64,000 bases of DNA from Sandaracinus sp. (GCA_002699025.1 PABA01000038.1:1-64000), one strand, 5' to 3'; counted from the first letter of the stretch, positions 34,902 through 44,062 are shown. Translations and numbers: made by a program. The notes: generated by a model from the letters alone, not told the origin.

Positions 34902-36263
34902 TCAGTCGAGCGCGAAGCCGAGCTCGCCCACCGAGACGCCCTCCTCGCCGCCGGCTTGCACCTCGAAGTAGGTCTGGCGGGCCACACAGCGCCCCAGCGC
35001 GCCGCCCGTCCGGGTGCCATCGCAGAGGGACACCTCCAGCTGGATGTCGGTGCCGGGGAGGGCCCGAGCGCGCAGACGCTCGAGGAGCTCGCCCGGCATG
35101 GGCACGGTCGATCCGTCGGCCTGGAGTCGGAGGACCACGAGGGCGTGGAAGTGCAGGTAGCTCGGCTCGAAGCGTCGCCCGGTGACGACGAAGGTGACGC
35201 GGGTGGCGCCCCGGAGCCCGCGGGCTTCCAGCCGGTCGCCTCGCGCGATGCGGCGCCTCGGCAGGACGAGCGTCTCCGCGAGCGGGGTCGGGTCCCAGGT
35301 GAGCTCGCCCGCGTCGAGATCGACCCGGCGCGTCAGGTCACCCACGCTCAGATTGGCGGTGCCGTCGAAACGCTCGGAGCGGAAGAGGGCGAGCTCCGCG
35401 CGAACGATGCCGCCGGGCTCGCGCGCGAAGCTGCGAGCGCGCACGAGGTGGGGCCACCCGGTGAAGGAAAAGAGGGAAAGTTGGTCCAGCCCCTCCTCGA
35501 GCCCCCGGAGCCGCAGCTCGATGACGCGCTCCGGAGGCGTCGCCTCGCGCAGGTCGAGGCCGACGCCCGTGGTGACGATGGCGTCGGGGACGTCGGGCGT
35601 GGGCCGGGCGGGCACCTCGAGCTCGAGCGCGCGGTGCTCGAACTCGAAGCGGTCCTCGCTGCGCGTCCGAACGCGGGAGGCGATGGCGAGCGCGCTCCGG
35701 GGGGAGTCGCCCGCGAACGCGCGCCAATGGAACCCGTCCGGGTCCACGCCGGGGGAGCTGGCCCCGGCCGCGCCATCGACGATGGTGAGCACGTCGGGTG
35801 GGGGCTCCTCGCCGAGCTCGACGGGCCCGCGGACCTCCCGACCGCCGGGCTGGTCGGCGACGACGTAGAGGCGGCCGCCGTCCGAGGCGGCCTGGAGCTC
35901 GCTCCGGCTGTATCCGATGAAGGCCGTGAGCATGGCGGCGGCGCCGGCGGCTTCGCCCGGGGGCTGGACGTAGAGGTCGGCGCGCTCACCGGCCCGGAGC
36001 TCGAAGACGACCTCCCCCCGCGCGTCGCTGACCCGGCGCTGGGGCGCGCCCCCGAGCACGAGGGTCGCCTCGGCGCCTTCGACCGGCTGGTCGAGGTAGT
36101 CGACGAGGCGGAGCGCGAACGGGAGAGGCTCGGCGGCATCGTCGTCGGGGACGGCCCCGGTGTCACGCGGGGTCGCCGCGTCGGGCCGCGGTCCCGGCTC
36201 GCCCTCGAGGGCGTGCGAGCGATAGCAGCCGAGGGTCAGCGCGAGGAGGAGGAGAATGCGCAC
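34902..36263 (-). CDS. Probable lipoprotein with carboxypeptidase-regulatory-like Ig domain
   Basis: 453 residues from a GTG at 36263 (VRILLLLALTLGC), giving a short lipoprotein signal with Cys 13. An ATG at 36326 is an alternative. After an Asp/Pro-rich linker, residues about 45-125 (LRLVDYLDQPVEGAEATLVL, then GEVVFELRAGERADLYV) resemble a carboxypeptidase-regulatory or bacterial Ig-like domain. The rest (DFEFEHR-like and YLHFHALVVLR segments) is beta-rich and unrecognised. There are no catalytic motifs. The start region is followed upstream by the 36.4-37.0 kb repeat array. Confidence 0.65.
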   Translation of the reverse strand: MRILLLLALTLGCYRSHALEGEPGPRPDAATPRDTGAVPDDDAAEPLPFALRLVDYLDQPVEGAEATLVLGGAPQRRVSDARGEVVFELRAGERADLYVQPPGEAAGAAAMLTAFIGYSRSELQAASDGGRLYVVADQPGGREVRGPVELGEEPPPDVLTIVDGAAGASSPGVDPDGFHWRAFAGDSPRSALAIASRVRTRSEDRFEFEHRALELEVPARPTPDVPDAIVTTGVGLDLREATPPERVIELRLRGLEEGLDQLSLFSFTGWPHLVRARSFAREPGGIVRAELALFRSERFDGTANLSVGDLTRRVDLDAGELTWDPTPLAETLVLPRRRIARGDRLEARGLRGATRVTFVVTGRRFEPSYLHFHALVVLRLQADGSTVPMPGELLERLRARALPGTDIQLEVSLCDGTRTGGALGRCVARQTYFEVQAGGEEGVSVGELGFALD

Positions 36264-36420
36264 GACCGAGCACGGTAGCGAGCGTTCGTCGTCGCCGCAT
36301 CCCCCGAGAGAGGGAGGGCCGCGCATCGGGACCGCGCTCCGGAGCACGACCCACGACGCGCCCGCCGAGCAGAGCCGAGCCCACGGAGAGCGGACGCGTG
36401 AAGCGAGCGCGGACGCGGAG

Positions 36421-37040
36421 ACGTGAAGCGGAGGGCGGAGCGCATCGCGCCCGGAGGGAGCGATCAGCGCCCACGCGCACCCACCCCCGGCCACTCCGCG
36501 CACGCGGCATGGACCGCCGAAGCCGAGCGACAGCACGGAACGCGGACGGCGGAAGGCGAATCGCATCGCGACCGGAGGGAGCGATCCCCGCCCCCGGCCA
36601 CTCCGCGCACGCGGCATGGACCAGCGAAGCCGAGCGACAGCACGGAAAGCGGACGGCGGACGGCGGATCGCATCGCGACCGGAGCGAGCGATCCCCCCAC
36701 GCGCACCACCCCCGGCCACTCCGCGCACGCGGCATGGACCGCCGAAGCCGAGCGACAGCACGGAAAGCGGACGGCGGACGGCGGATCGCATCGCGACCGA
36801 AGGGAGCGATCCCCGCCCCCGGCCACTCCGCGAACGCGGCATGGACCGCCGAAGCCGAGCGACAGCACGGAACGCGGACGGCGGAAGGCGGATCGCATCG
36901 CGACCGGAGGGAGCGATCCCCGCCCGCGCGCACCATCCCCGGCCACTCCGCGCACGCGGCATGGACCGCCGAAGCCGAGCGACAGCACGGAATGCGGACG
37001 GCGGACGGCGGATCGCATCGCGACCGAAGGGAGCGATCAG
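36421..37040. repeat. Tandem array of the 3'-end repeat family, alternating 107/119 bp
   Basis: The shared element GGCATGGACC recurs with its ATGG at 36509, 36616, 36734, 36841 and 36961, spacings 107, 118, 107 and 120, so short and long units alternate. A partial unit precedes them. Each contains AAGCCGAGCG, CAGCACGGAA and the hairpin ATCGC-GACCG(A/G)AGGGA-GCGAT. The array fills nearly all of the 773-base gap between two minus-strand genes; the last hairpin overlaps the stop codon at 37037. The long frames on the reverse strand are a product of the repeat, not genes. Confidence 0.9.
37017..37037 (-). terminator. Repeat-family hairpin overlapping the HTTM gene stop
   Basis: ATCGC (37017-37021) pairs with GCGAT (37033-37037) around the 11-nt core, which reads TCCCTTCGGTC on the gene strand. 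The last base of the stop codon TGA is the first base of the stem. Five more copies of the same hairpin lie downstream in the array. Confidence 0.6.
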
Positions 37041-38152
37041 CGCCCACGCAGGCGAGCGAGGAAGCGCTCGGCGGCCTCCGGGCGGAAGAAGGCCGGATAG
37101 AAGGCGAGCATGCCCCAGGGGAAGATGCCGAGGCGCACGAGGAGCGCGAGAGCGAGGTGGAAGCCGACGCCGAGCGTGAGCCAGACCTCGCGGACGAGGA
37201 GCCGGTTGAAGGCGCGGCGGAGCCGGCCCGGGCGCTCGGCGGTGCGGCGGTACCAGAGCGCGAGGAGCATGAAGGGGGCGCCGAGCTCGAAGAGCATCGT
37301 CAGGTAGGTGCCGAGCTGCGTGAGCGGGTAGGCGGCGTCGAGCCAGGGGAGCTCGAAGCGAGCGAAGTGCGGGTCGCGGAGGATGATGTAGAGCGCGGCG
37401 CCGTCGCCGGCGGGCCACCAGGCGCCCTGGGTCTTGTGCATGCCGGCGCTGAAGTAGATCCAGACGACCTGGAGCACGATCAGGTAGCGCGGCCAGGCGG
37501 GGACGCGGATGTCGGGGGTGAGCGTGCGGTGGCGGCGCCAGGCGTCGAGGGACCAGCGCGCGCCCGCGCCGCTGCAGGCGAGGAGGAGGAGCACGAGGCG
37601 GAGGGCGCCGTCGATGCCGCGGTCGGCCTGCGGGAGGGTCTGGGCGAGCTGGGCGGAGGCGAGGGCGAGGACGAGGGCGCTGGTGCGCGTGAAGAGACCG
37701 AGCGCGAAGGTGAGCGTGGCGGCGAAGGCGAGGCCGAAGACGAGCCAGGTGCTGGTCGGGCTGGCGCCGAGGAGCGCCTGGTAGAGGGGCGGGTCCGGGA
37801 AGGTGTCGGCGATGCCGAAGGCGCCGGCGGTGGAGGGGCCCCAGACGACGGGGACCAGGCCGCGGCGGAGGACGGCGACCCAGTCGGCGAGGAGGACGGC
37901 GGCGACGGCGAGGCGGACGAGGGCGAGGGAGGTGGGCGCCTCGCGCTCGTCGAGGAGGGCCACCAGGCGTGCCCAGCGGGAGGGCTTCTTCGCCACCGCC
38001 GCGGTGTCTTCCGCCGCGGGGCCTTCCGTCGCGGTGTCTTCTGCCGCGGGGCCTTCCGTCGCGCTGCCGTCCGCCGCGTTCGCGGGCTCCCTGGCGCCGG
38101 GCGCGCGCTCCGCTTCGGCGGGCCGCCCACGCTCGTCCTCGCCCGCGCTCAC
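37037..38152 (-). CDS. HTTM (vitamin K-dependent gamma-carboxylase-like) membrane protein
   Basis: 371 residues from a GTG at 38152, with GGAGG at seven bases. The N-terminal 55 residues are polar and contain a perfect 10-residue duplication (ATEGPAAEDT). Several membrane helices follow, with the family motif FSAGMHKTQGAWW near the middle; its Lys (240) aligns with the catalytic-base Lys of human gamma-glutamyl carboxylase by motif resemblance. HTTM proteins are mostly uncharacterised. A modification activity is inference only. The GTG overlaps the stop of the preceding gene by four bases, so the two are coupled. It ends inside the repeat array. Confidence 0.8.
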   Translation of the reverse strand: MSAGEDERGRPAEAERAPGAREPANAADGSATEGPAAEDTATEGPAAEDTAAVAKKPSRWARLVALLDEREAPTSLALVRLAVAAVLLADWVAVLRRGLVPVVWGPSTAGAFGIADTFPDPPLYQALLGASPTSTWLVFGLAFAATLTFALGLFTRTSALVLALASAQLAQTLPQADRGIDGALRLVLLLLACSGAGARWSLDAWRRHRTLTPDIRVPAWPRYLIVLQVVWIYFSAGMHKTQGAWWPAGDGAALYIILRDPHFARFELPWLDAAYPLTQLGTYLTMLFELGAPFMLLALWYRRTAERPGRLRRAFNRLLVREVWLTLGVGFHLALALLVRLGIFPWGMLAFYPAFFRPEAAERFLARLRGR

Positions 38153-38802
38153 GGCGCGACCTCCGCGCGGCTCCGCCGCTCCTCGAAGTGCCAGCTCGGC
38201 TCCCCCTCCCACGGCGGCTCCCCCGGCAGGCTCACGCGCACCTTCGCGAAGCGCACGCGCACGTGCTCGAGCTCCGGCCGCGCCGCGAAGCTCTCCCGCG
38301 CCACCCAGTCGACGAAGCGCGGGTAGTCGAAGCGCGGCCCGGCCGTGCCCGGGTTCCAGATGGCGCGCACACGCCGGTACTCGAGCCGCTCCCGGAGGAA
38401 GACGTGCTCCGGATCCACGGGCCGGTAGAGCAGCTCCCACGCGCGCCCGTCCCGGCTCCCCTCGAGGTGCATCACCCAGGGCTCCGGGTCCGCCACCGGG
38501 AAGAGCGACCAGCGCTGCCGGGTCTGCGTCAGCGCGAAGAAGGGCGCGAACGGGGCCAGGAGCGCGCGGTGCCGCCGCGTCGCCGCCTCGCTCACGGCGA
38601 TGGCGTCCTCCGTGAGCTCCTCCGGCGTCGTCTCCACGCCGAGCGCGCCGAGCACGCCCACCCAGCGCCGCACCTCGCGCTGGCCGACGGGTCGCTCCAC
38701 GTGCCGCCGCTGCACGTTCGGCACCGGGCAGCCCTCGAAGAGGCTCACGGCGACGGCCAGGACGATCAGCCCCGCCCGGATCTGCGGCCAACGCTCCCGC
38801 AC
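38149..38802 (-). CDS. Coupled partner of the HTTM protein, unknown function
   Basis: 217 residues from a GTG at 38802, preceded by the same GGTCGCGCC context that precedes the HTTM start. An N-terminal apolar stretch (IRAGLIVLAVAVSLF) could be a signal anchor; a Cys follows at position 25. The body has regular mixed structure (RWSLFPVADPEPWVMHLEG, RYRRVRAIWNPG-like) and no known catalytic motif. The four-base overlap with the HTTM gene suggests the two proteins work together, this one in the periplasm. Confidence 0.7.
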   Translation of the reverse strand: MRERWPQIRAGLIVLAVAVSLFEGCPVPNVQRRHVERPVGQREVRRWVGVLGALGVETTPEELTEDAIAVSEAATRRHRALLAPFAPFFALTQTRQRWSLFPVADPEPWVMHLEGSRDGRAWELLYRPVDPEHVFLRERLEYRRVRAIWNPGTAGPRFDYPRFVDWVARESFAARPELEHVRVRFAKVRVSLPGEPPWEGEPSWHFEERRSRAEVAP

Positions 38803-38865
38803 GGCGCGACCCTACTCCGCCGGCCCGGCCGGGGCACCAGCTCGAAGGGCAGCGAGTCGGAGAGC

Positions 38866-38953
38866 CCCGCTCGGAAGGCACCCGCTCGGAGGGCCCCGCT
38901 CGGAGGGCCCCCGCTCGGAGGGCCCCCGCTCGGAGAGCACCCGCTCGAAGACA
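38866..38953. repeat. 14-15-bp minisatellite, six units
   Basis: Units of the form CCCGCTCGGAGGGC repeat with small changes, in the 285-base gap between the divergent HTTM-partner gene and the Cys-rich lipoprotein at 39088. Confidence 0.8.
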
Positions 38954-39087
38954 CGGGCCGGAGGCGTCCGCTCGACCCATCCCGGTCGGGCCATCCACTC
39001 CAGCACCGCCGCGGGTCGAGACCGGGCGCCCCTGCCTGAGGACGGCGCTTGTGGCAGACTCTCCCGAGGGTTCGGCGGAGAGGCGAG

Positions 39088-41007
39088 ATGCGGACGACGA
39101 GCGGTTTCGGTGCGTGCTGCGCGGTGCTCCTTCTGGCGCTGGCCGGCTGCGGGGACGATCCCCCCGGCGCGGACGTCTGCGCCTCCCCGGCCGACTGCGC
39201 CCCCGGGCAGCGCTGCGTGAACGGCGGCTGCCGCGGCGGTACGGGCGACGGAGGCGCGCCGGACGACGGAGGCGGCGCGAGCTGCGACGGCGGCGCCCCC
39301 TGCGACACGGGCAACGCCTGCGAGACGGGGCGCGTCGACTGCTCGTCCGGCGAGCCGGTCTGCGTGGCGACGGGCGTCCGGGTGGCCGGCGAGGTCTGCC
39401 GCCCGGCCGCGAACGAGTGCGACGTGGAGGAGACCTGCGACGGCGTGGCGCCGAGCTGCCCCGAGGACGCCTTCACGGCCTTCGGCACCGAGTGCGAGGG
39501 CGGCTTCTGCAACCGCGGCGAGTGCGCCCCCTGCGAGGCCGGCGAGAGCTGCGACACGGGCAACGCCTGCGAGGAGGGCCAGGTGATCTGCGGCGAGGAC
39601 GGCCCGCGCTGCGAGGGCGTCGCGCCGAAGGACGCCGGCACGGTCTGCCGCGTGGCGACGGGCCCCTGCGATCTGGAGGAGGTCTGCGACGGCACGACCC
39701 CGACCTGCCCGGACGACGCGCTCGCCGCCGAGGGCGCCTCCTGCCGCGCCGCCGCCGGCCCCTGCGACCGCATCGAGACCTGCGACGGCGCGAGCCCGGC
39801 CTGTCCGCCCGACGGCTTCGAGGAGAGCGGCACGATCTGCCGCGACGCCGCGGGGGGCTGCGACGTCGCCGAGACCTGCAGCGGGACCGGCGCGAGCTGC
39901 CCGCCCGACGCGCTGGCGCCCGGCGGCATGACCTGCCGCGCGGCCGCGGGCGAGTGCGACGTGGCCGAGACCTGCGACGGCGAGGGGGCGCTCTGCCCGG
40001 ACGACGGCTTCGCCGAGGCGGGCACGAGCTGCTCCGGCGAGCGGCTCTGCGATGGGGCCGGCGCCTGCGTCGACCTCGGCTGCGGCGACCCCTGCGACAC
40101 GGGCAACGCCTGCGAGACGGGCGTCATCGACTGCGCGAGCGGCACGCCGACCTGCGTGCCGGACGGCTTCCGCCCGAACACGCACGTCTGCCGCCCGGAG
40201 GCCGGGCCCTGCGACGTGGCCGAGCGCTGCACCGGCGCGAGCGCGAGCTGCCCGCCCGACGGTTTCGACAGCGGCTCGGTCTGCCGCCCGAGAGGCGGCG
40301 TGTGCGACATCGAAGAGCGCTGCACGGGCACGGCGCCGAGCTGCCCGACCGATCGGGTCGCGTCCTCGAGCACCGTCTGCCGCCTGGCGGATGGCATCTG
40401 CGATCTCGAGGAGACCTGCAACGGCTCGAGCAAGACCTGCCCGAGCAACGCCTTCCAGCCCGGCACCCACGTCTGCCGGGCCGCCGCCGGCGACTGCGAC
40501 CTGAGCGAGACCTGCACCGGCAGCTCCGCCGCCTGCCCGAGCGACCGGCTCCGGCCGAGCACGCACACCTGCCGCGGCTCCGCCGGCGTCTGCGACGTCG
40601 CCGAGACCTGCACCGGCTCGAGCCCCGCTTGCCCGGCGAACGGCTACCGCCCGGACCGCTACGTCTGCCGCGCCGCCTCCGGCGACTGCGACGCGCCCGA
40701 GACCTGCACCGGCTCGAGCGCCTCCTGCCCGGCGAACGCCTACCGACCGAGCGACTACGTCTGCCGCGCGGCCGACGGCGTCTGCGACGTCGCGGAGACC
40801 TGCTCCGGGACGAGCCCCCTCTGCCCGATCGACCGCAGCGCGCCCTCGGGCACGCCCTGCGTGGGACCGCTGCTCTATCCCTGCGATCGCTACACCTGCA
40901 ACTCCTTCGGCTCGTGCATCCGCGGAGACAACTGCCGGACCTTCGAGCAGTGCTGCGCGAGCGGCTGCGAGCCGGACGGCATGATCTGCGACATCGCGAT
41001 CGAGTGA
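39088..41007 (+). CDS. Cys-rich lipoprotein with about twelve disintegrin-like repeats
   Basis: 639 residues from the ATG at 39088 with GGAGAGG upstream. The lipobox LAGC gives Cys 21. After a Gly/Asp linker, three CDTGNACE-type segments alternate with about a dozen units of roughly 38 residues on the plan TCR-x-AAG-x-CDVAETCxG-x-S-x-x-CP-x-D. These resemble the Cys spacing of eukaryotic disintegrin/ADAM Cys-rich regions, a known theme in myxobacterial surface proteins. The last 45 residues close with further Cys pairs (CRTFEQCCASGC). No MYXO-CTERM tail is present. A structural or adhesive role outside the cell is likely; the partner is unknown. Confidence 0.85.
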   Translation: MRTTSGFGACCAVLLLALAGCGDDPPGADVCASPADCAPGQRCVNGGCRGGTGDGGAPDDGGGASCDGGAPCDTGNACETGRVDCSSGEPVCVATGVRVAGEVCRPAANECDVEETCDGVAPSCPEDAFTAFGTECEGGFCNRGECAPCEAGESCDTGNACEEGQVICGEDGPRCEGVAPKDAGTVCRVATGPCDLEEVCDGTTPTCPDDALAAEGASCRAAAGPCDRIETCDGASPACPPDGFEESGTICRDAAGGCDVAETCSGTGASCPPDALAPGGMTCRAAAGECDVAETCDGEGALCPDDGFAEAGTSCSGERLCDGAGACVDLGCGDPCDTGNACETGVIDCASGTPTCVPDGFRPNTHVCRPEAGPCDVAERCTGASASCPPDGFDSGSVCRPRGGVCDIEERCTGTAPSCPTDRVASSSTVCRLADGICDLEETCNGSSKTCPSNAFQPGTHVCRAAAGDCDLSETCTGSSAACPSDRLRPSTHTCRGSAGVCDVAETCTGSSPACPANGYRPDRYVCRAASGDCDAPETCTGSSASCPANAYRPSDYVCRAADGVCDVAETCSGTSPLCPIDRSAPSGTPCVGPLLYPCDRYTCNSFGSCIRGDNCRTFEQCCASGCEPDGMICDIAIE

Positions 41008-41110
41008 GCGTCGAGCGCTCGGCCCGTCCGCCCCCCCTTCTGGCGCGATCCGCGCGCGGTCTTTCCCGACACGGCGCGCTCGCTCGGCGCGCGCAGCCGT
41101 TCGAAGTTGC

Positions 41111-41140
41111 CTGAGCCGTCCCGGAGGTTGGACGGCTCGG
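41111..41140 (+). terminator. Strong hairpin between two Cys-rich lipoprotein genes
   Basis: GAGCCGTCC (41113-41121) and GGACGGCTC (41130-41138) form a perfect 9-bp stem with an eight-base loop, extended by a T-G and a C-G pair. It lies 106 bases after one stop and 30 bases before the next start. No T-tract follows. It is either a terminator or a leader structure. Confidence 0.5.
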
Positions 41141-41167
41141 GGGAACGCATGACAAGTTGCGTGCGCC

Positions 41168-43288
41168 GTGAACCCCTTCTCTCGTCGCTTCTCTTTCTGG
41201 CTCCCCCTGCTCGCGCTCGCCCTCTCGCTGGGGGTCGGCTGCGGCGCCCGGACGCCGCTCGAGGCCGGGGGCGGCGGCGGGGACGACTTCGACGCCGGTG
41301 ATTCGCCCCCTCCCGTCGACGCCGGGATGCGACCCGACGTGGAGATCCTCGACGCGGCCGTCTGCGGCGGCGAGTGCGACGACGGCGTCCTCTGCAACGG
41401 GCTCGAGGTGTGCACGGCCGAGGGCTGCGTCACCCTCCCGCCGGACTGCGACGACGGCGACGAGTGCACCGAGGACCGCTGCGATCCGGGCCTCGACGAG
41501 TGCGTGCACGTGCCCGTCGACGCCGACCGCGACGGGGACGGCGTGACGAGCTGCGGCGGCGACTGCGACGACCGCGACGCGCGCGTCTTCCCGGGCGCGG
41601 CCGAGGTCTGCGACATGGTCGACCAGGACTGCGACGGGCGCAGCGACGAGGGCACGCTGAGCGAGTGCGGCGACTGCCGCCCGGGCTGCACGGTCGTGAC
41701 GCTGCCCGACGAGACCGGCACGAGCTGGGACGACGTCGCCGAGGAGTCGTCCGGGGTCGAGGTGGCGCCGGACGGCACGCTCCGCCTCGGCGAGACGCGC
41801 ACCGAGAGCACCTTCGCGTGGATCGCCAACACCCGCTACGGGACGCTGACGAAGCTGGACCTCGAGACCGGCGCGCAGATCGCCGAGTACGACAGCGTGC
41901 TCCTCGACGGGACGAACGGCGCGCGGCCGCCCGGGGAGGAGTGCGACAGCGAGAGCCAGGGCAACTGCCCCTCGCGCACCGCCGTGGACCTGCGCGGCAA
42001 CGTCTACGTGGGCAACCGGGCCTTCAGCAACCAGGGCACGGTGACGAAGATCGCGGGGCGCGAGGAGGACTGCATCGACCGCAACGGGAACGGGCGGATC
42101 GACACGAGCCGGGACCTCGACGCGGACGGCGTGATCGACCGGGACGGGCGCGAGTACCTCGGCCAGGCGGACGAGTGCATCCTCTGGACGGCGGACGTGG
42201 GCGGACGAAACGGCATCCCGCGGGCGCTCGCCATCGACGCCGAGGGCTTCGTCTGGGTCGGCCTGAACGGCACCTTCCGGGTGCTCCGCCTCGACCCCTC
42301 GGACGGCGAGACCGTGCGGAACATCAGCCTCTTCCGGCGCGACGAGTTCCGCCCCTACGGCGCCGCGATCGGCGGCGACGGAACCGTCTGGTTCACGGAG
42401 GCGCTCACCGGGAGGCTCATCGGCATCGAGGCGGGGACCGGGAGCGTGACGCACGACACGGTAGCGGGCGGAGCGCCGACCGGCTGCGTCGGGAGCTACG
42501 GCATCGCCGTCGATCAGGAGAACCGGGTCTGGCTGGCGGGCATCTCCTGCCCGGCGGCCTTCCGCTACGACCCGGCCGACGAGAGCTGGTTCGCCGTGGG
42601 GCTGCCCGACTCGGGCGGCACGCGGGGCATCGCCGCGGACGACCGCGGGTGGATCTACGTGGGGGCGAGCCACAGCTACATCCGGATCTCGCCCCTCGGC
42701 TTCAGCTTCGGGGACCCGGTCGCGCGGCTGACGCGCTTCCGGGCCGACGACGGGAGCGAGCTGCAGGTCTTCGGGACCGAGGACGAGCCGCTGCCCGGGC
42801 TGGCGACCGTGGGCGTGGGCCTGGACGGGGACCGGAACGTCTGGATGGTGAACCAGGACTCGGGGACGGCGACGCGGCTGAACCCGGAGACGGGCGCGGT
42901 GCGGGAGTTCCCGGTCGGTGACACGCCGTACACGTACTCGGACTTCACCGGCTTCGCGCTGCGGACCTTCACCGTGCCGAACGGGTTCCTGCGGACGATC
43001 GTGCCCGGCTGCGCGGCGGGGCCGACGAGCTGGGAGGAGCTGAGCTGGGAGGCGCGGGTGCCGAGCGGGACGGCCGTGGAGGTGCGGGCGCGCACCGCGG
43101 ACACGCCGGAGGGGCTGCGCTCGGCGGAGTGGATCGGGCCGTGGCGCGCGGAGCCGGTGAACCTCGGTGAGCCGCCGGGCCCGCTGCCGCAGCGGCGCTA
43201 CCTCGAGCTCGAGGTGTCGCTGACGAGCGAGGACGAGAGCGCGACGCCGCGGCTCGATACGGTGAGCGTGCAGTACAACTGTCTCTGA
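41168..43288 (+). CDS. MopE-repeat lipoprotein with streptogramin-lyase-like beta-propeller
   Basis: 706 residues from a GTG at 41168 (MNPFSRRFSF). The signal ends LGVGC (Cys 25). Residues about 60-180 include CDDGVLCNGLE and a MopE unit (DRDGDG, DCDD, VCDMVDQDCDG). Then a propeller of NHL/Vgb type follows, with repeated steps such as IDAEGFVWVGLNG, IGGDGTVWFTEALTG and VDQENRVWLAG. An internal DRNGNGRIDTSRDLDADG loop looks calcium binding. The C-terminal 120 residues form a separate beta domain ending VQYNCL. It is probably a surface binding protein; the lyase residues of true Vgb were not confirmed. Confidence 0.85.
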   Translation: MNPFSRRFSFWLPLLALALSLGVGCGARTPLEAGGGGGDDFDAGDSPPPVDAGMRPDVEILDAAVCGGECDDGVLCNGLEVCTAEGCVTLPPDCDDGDECTEDRCDPGLDECVHVPVDADRDGDGVTSCGGDCDDRDARVFPGAAEVCDMVDQDCDGRSDEGTLSECGDCRPGCTVVTLPDETGTSWDDVAEESSGVEVAPDGTLRLGETRTESTFAWIANTRYGTLTKLDLETGAQIAEYDSVLLDGTNGARPPGEECDSESQGNCPSRTAVDLRGNVYVGNRAFSNQGTVTKIAGREEDCIDRNGNGRIDTSRDLDADGVIDRDGREYLGQADECILWTADVGGRNGIPRALAIDAEGFVWVGLNGTFRVLRLDPSDGETVRNISLFRRDEFRPYGAAIGGDGTVWFTEALTGRLIGIEAGTGSVTHDTVAGGAPTGCVGSYGIAVDQENRVWLAGISCPAAFRYDPADESWFAVGLPDSGGTRGIAADDRGWIYVGASHSYIRISPLGFSFGDPVARLTRFRADDGSELQVFGTEDEPLPGLATVGVGLDGDRNVWMVNQDSGTATRLNPETGAVREFPVGDTPYTYSDFTGFALRTFTVPNGFLRTIVPGCAAGPTSWEELSWEARVPSGTAVEVRARTADTPEGLRSAEWIGPWRAEPVNLGEPPGPLPQRRYLELEVSLTSEDESATPRLDTVSVQYNCL

Positions 43289-43345
43289 GCCGCGCAGCGG
43301 CTGCCCTGGTCTTCGCCCCGGCCCGCGCCCGGGCGTGTTCGGCGA

Positions 43346-43510
43346 GTGGATGGTGCTCGTGGGCCGTCTCTCCGCGGGCTTGGGGCACGGGCATGGGCAC
43401 GGGTCTTGGGTGCGTGGATGGTGCTCGTGGGCCGTCTCTCCGCGGGCTCGGGCATGGGCACGGGCACGGGCACGGGGCCCCGGCGTTGCCGCCGGGGCGG
43501 GCGTTGCCGC
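43346..43510. repeat. 68-bp direct repeat and GGGCAC hexamers
   Basis: GTGGATGGTGCTCGTGGGCC starts at 43346 and again at 43414, giving a 68-bp period. It is followed by GGGCACGGGCAC hexamer repeats and two GCGTTGCCGCCGGGG units. It occupies the gap between the propeller lipoprotein and the peroxiredoxin; no gene is seen. Confidence 0.8.
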
Positions 43511-43540
43511 CGGGGGCGGGCGACTCCATAACCCCGACCC

Positions 43541-44056
43541 ATGCGCTCCGCCCTCCCCTCCGCCACGGTCCTCGTCTTCGCCGCCCTCCTCGCCGCTTGC
43601 GGCGGCACCCAGGCCTCGGACGCCACGCATCGCCGCGCGCCCGCCTTCGAGGCGCAGGATCAGCACGGGGAGACGCGCCGACTGAGCGAGTTCGCCGGGA
43701 AGGTCGTCGTCCTCTACTTCTACCCGCGCGACGCCACGCCCGGCTGCACCACCGAGGCCTGCGCCTTCCGCGACGCCTGGGATCGCTTCGAGGAGGCCGG
43801 CGCCGTCGTCGTCGGCGTGAGCACCGACGACGTCGAGGCCCACCGCGCCTTCGCCGAGGAGCACGAGCTCCCCTTCCCGCTCCTCGCCGACCCGAGCGAG
43901 TCCATCGCCGAGGCCTACGGCGTGCCCGTGCGCATGGGCTACGCGAAGCGCATGACCTTCCTCATCGACGGTGACGGCGTCATCCGCCGCGTCTTCGAGG
44001 ACGTCGACCCGGGCGTGCACGCCGACGAGGTCCTCGCGGCCATCTCCGAGCTCTGA
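43541..44056 (+). CDS. Peroxiredoxin lipoprotein, BCP type
   Basis: 171 residues. The lipobox LAAC places Cys 20 at the lipidation site, so this is an envelope-anchored peroxidase, whereas classical BCP is cytoplasmic. The AhpC/TSA fold shows YPRDATPGCTTEAC with peroxidatic Cys 69 and, five residues on, resolving Cys 74, the atypical two-Cys pattern of BCP. It would reduce hydrogen peroxide and organic peroxides using a periplasmic thiol donor not encoded nearby. The C-terminal AKRMTFLIDGDGVI is typical. A repeat-family hairpin starts seven bases after its stop. Confidence 0.9.
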   Translation: MRSALPSATVLVFAALLAACGGTQASDATHRRAPAFEAQDQHGETRRLSEFAGKVVVLYFYPRDATPGCTTEACAFRDAWDRFEEAGAVVVGVSTDDVEAHRAFAEEHELPFPLLADPSESIAEAYGVPVRMGYAKRMTFLIDGDGVIRRVFEDVDPGVHADEVLAAISEL

Positions 44057-44062
44057 CGGGGG

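Noticed and set aside
36421..37040. Possible CRISPR array or att site cluster
   Set aside because: Units are similar over their whole length rather than being short repeats with unique spacers. No integrase or cas gene is near.
36163..37047. Minus-strand frames through the 36-kb array encoding repeated SVLSLGFGGPC-type peptides
   Set aside because: All frames stay open because the repeat lacks stops. There are no ribosome sites and no consistent frame across the alternating unit lengths.
41100..41168. The 41.1-kb hairpin as a riboswitch
   Set aside because: A single simple stem with no expression platform or conserved core fits a terminator or leader hairpin better.
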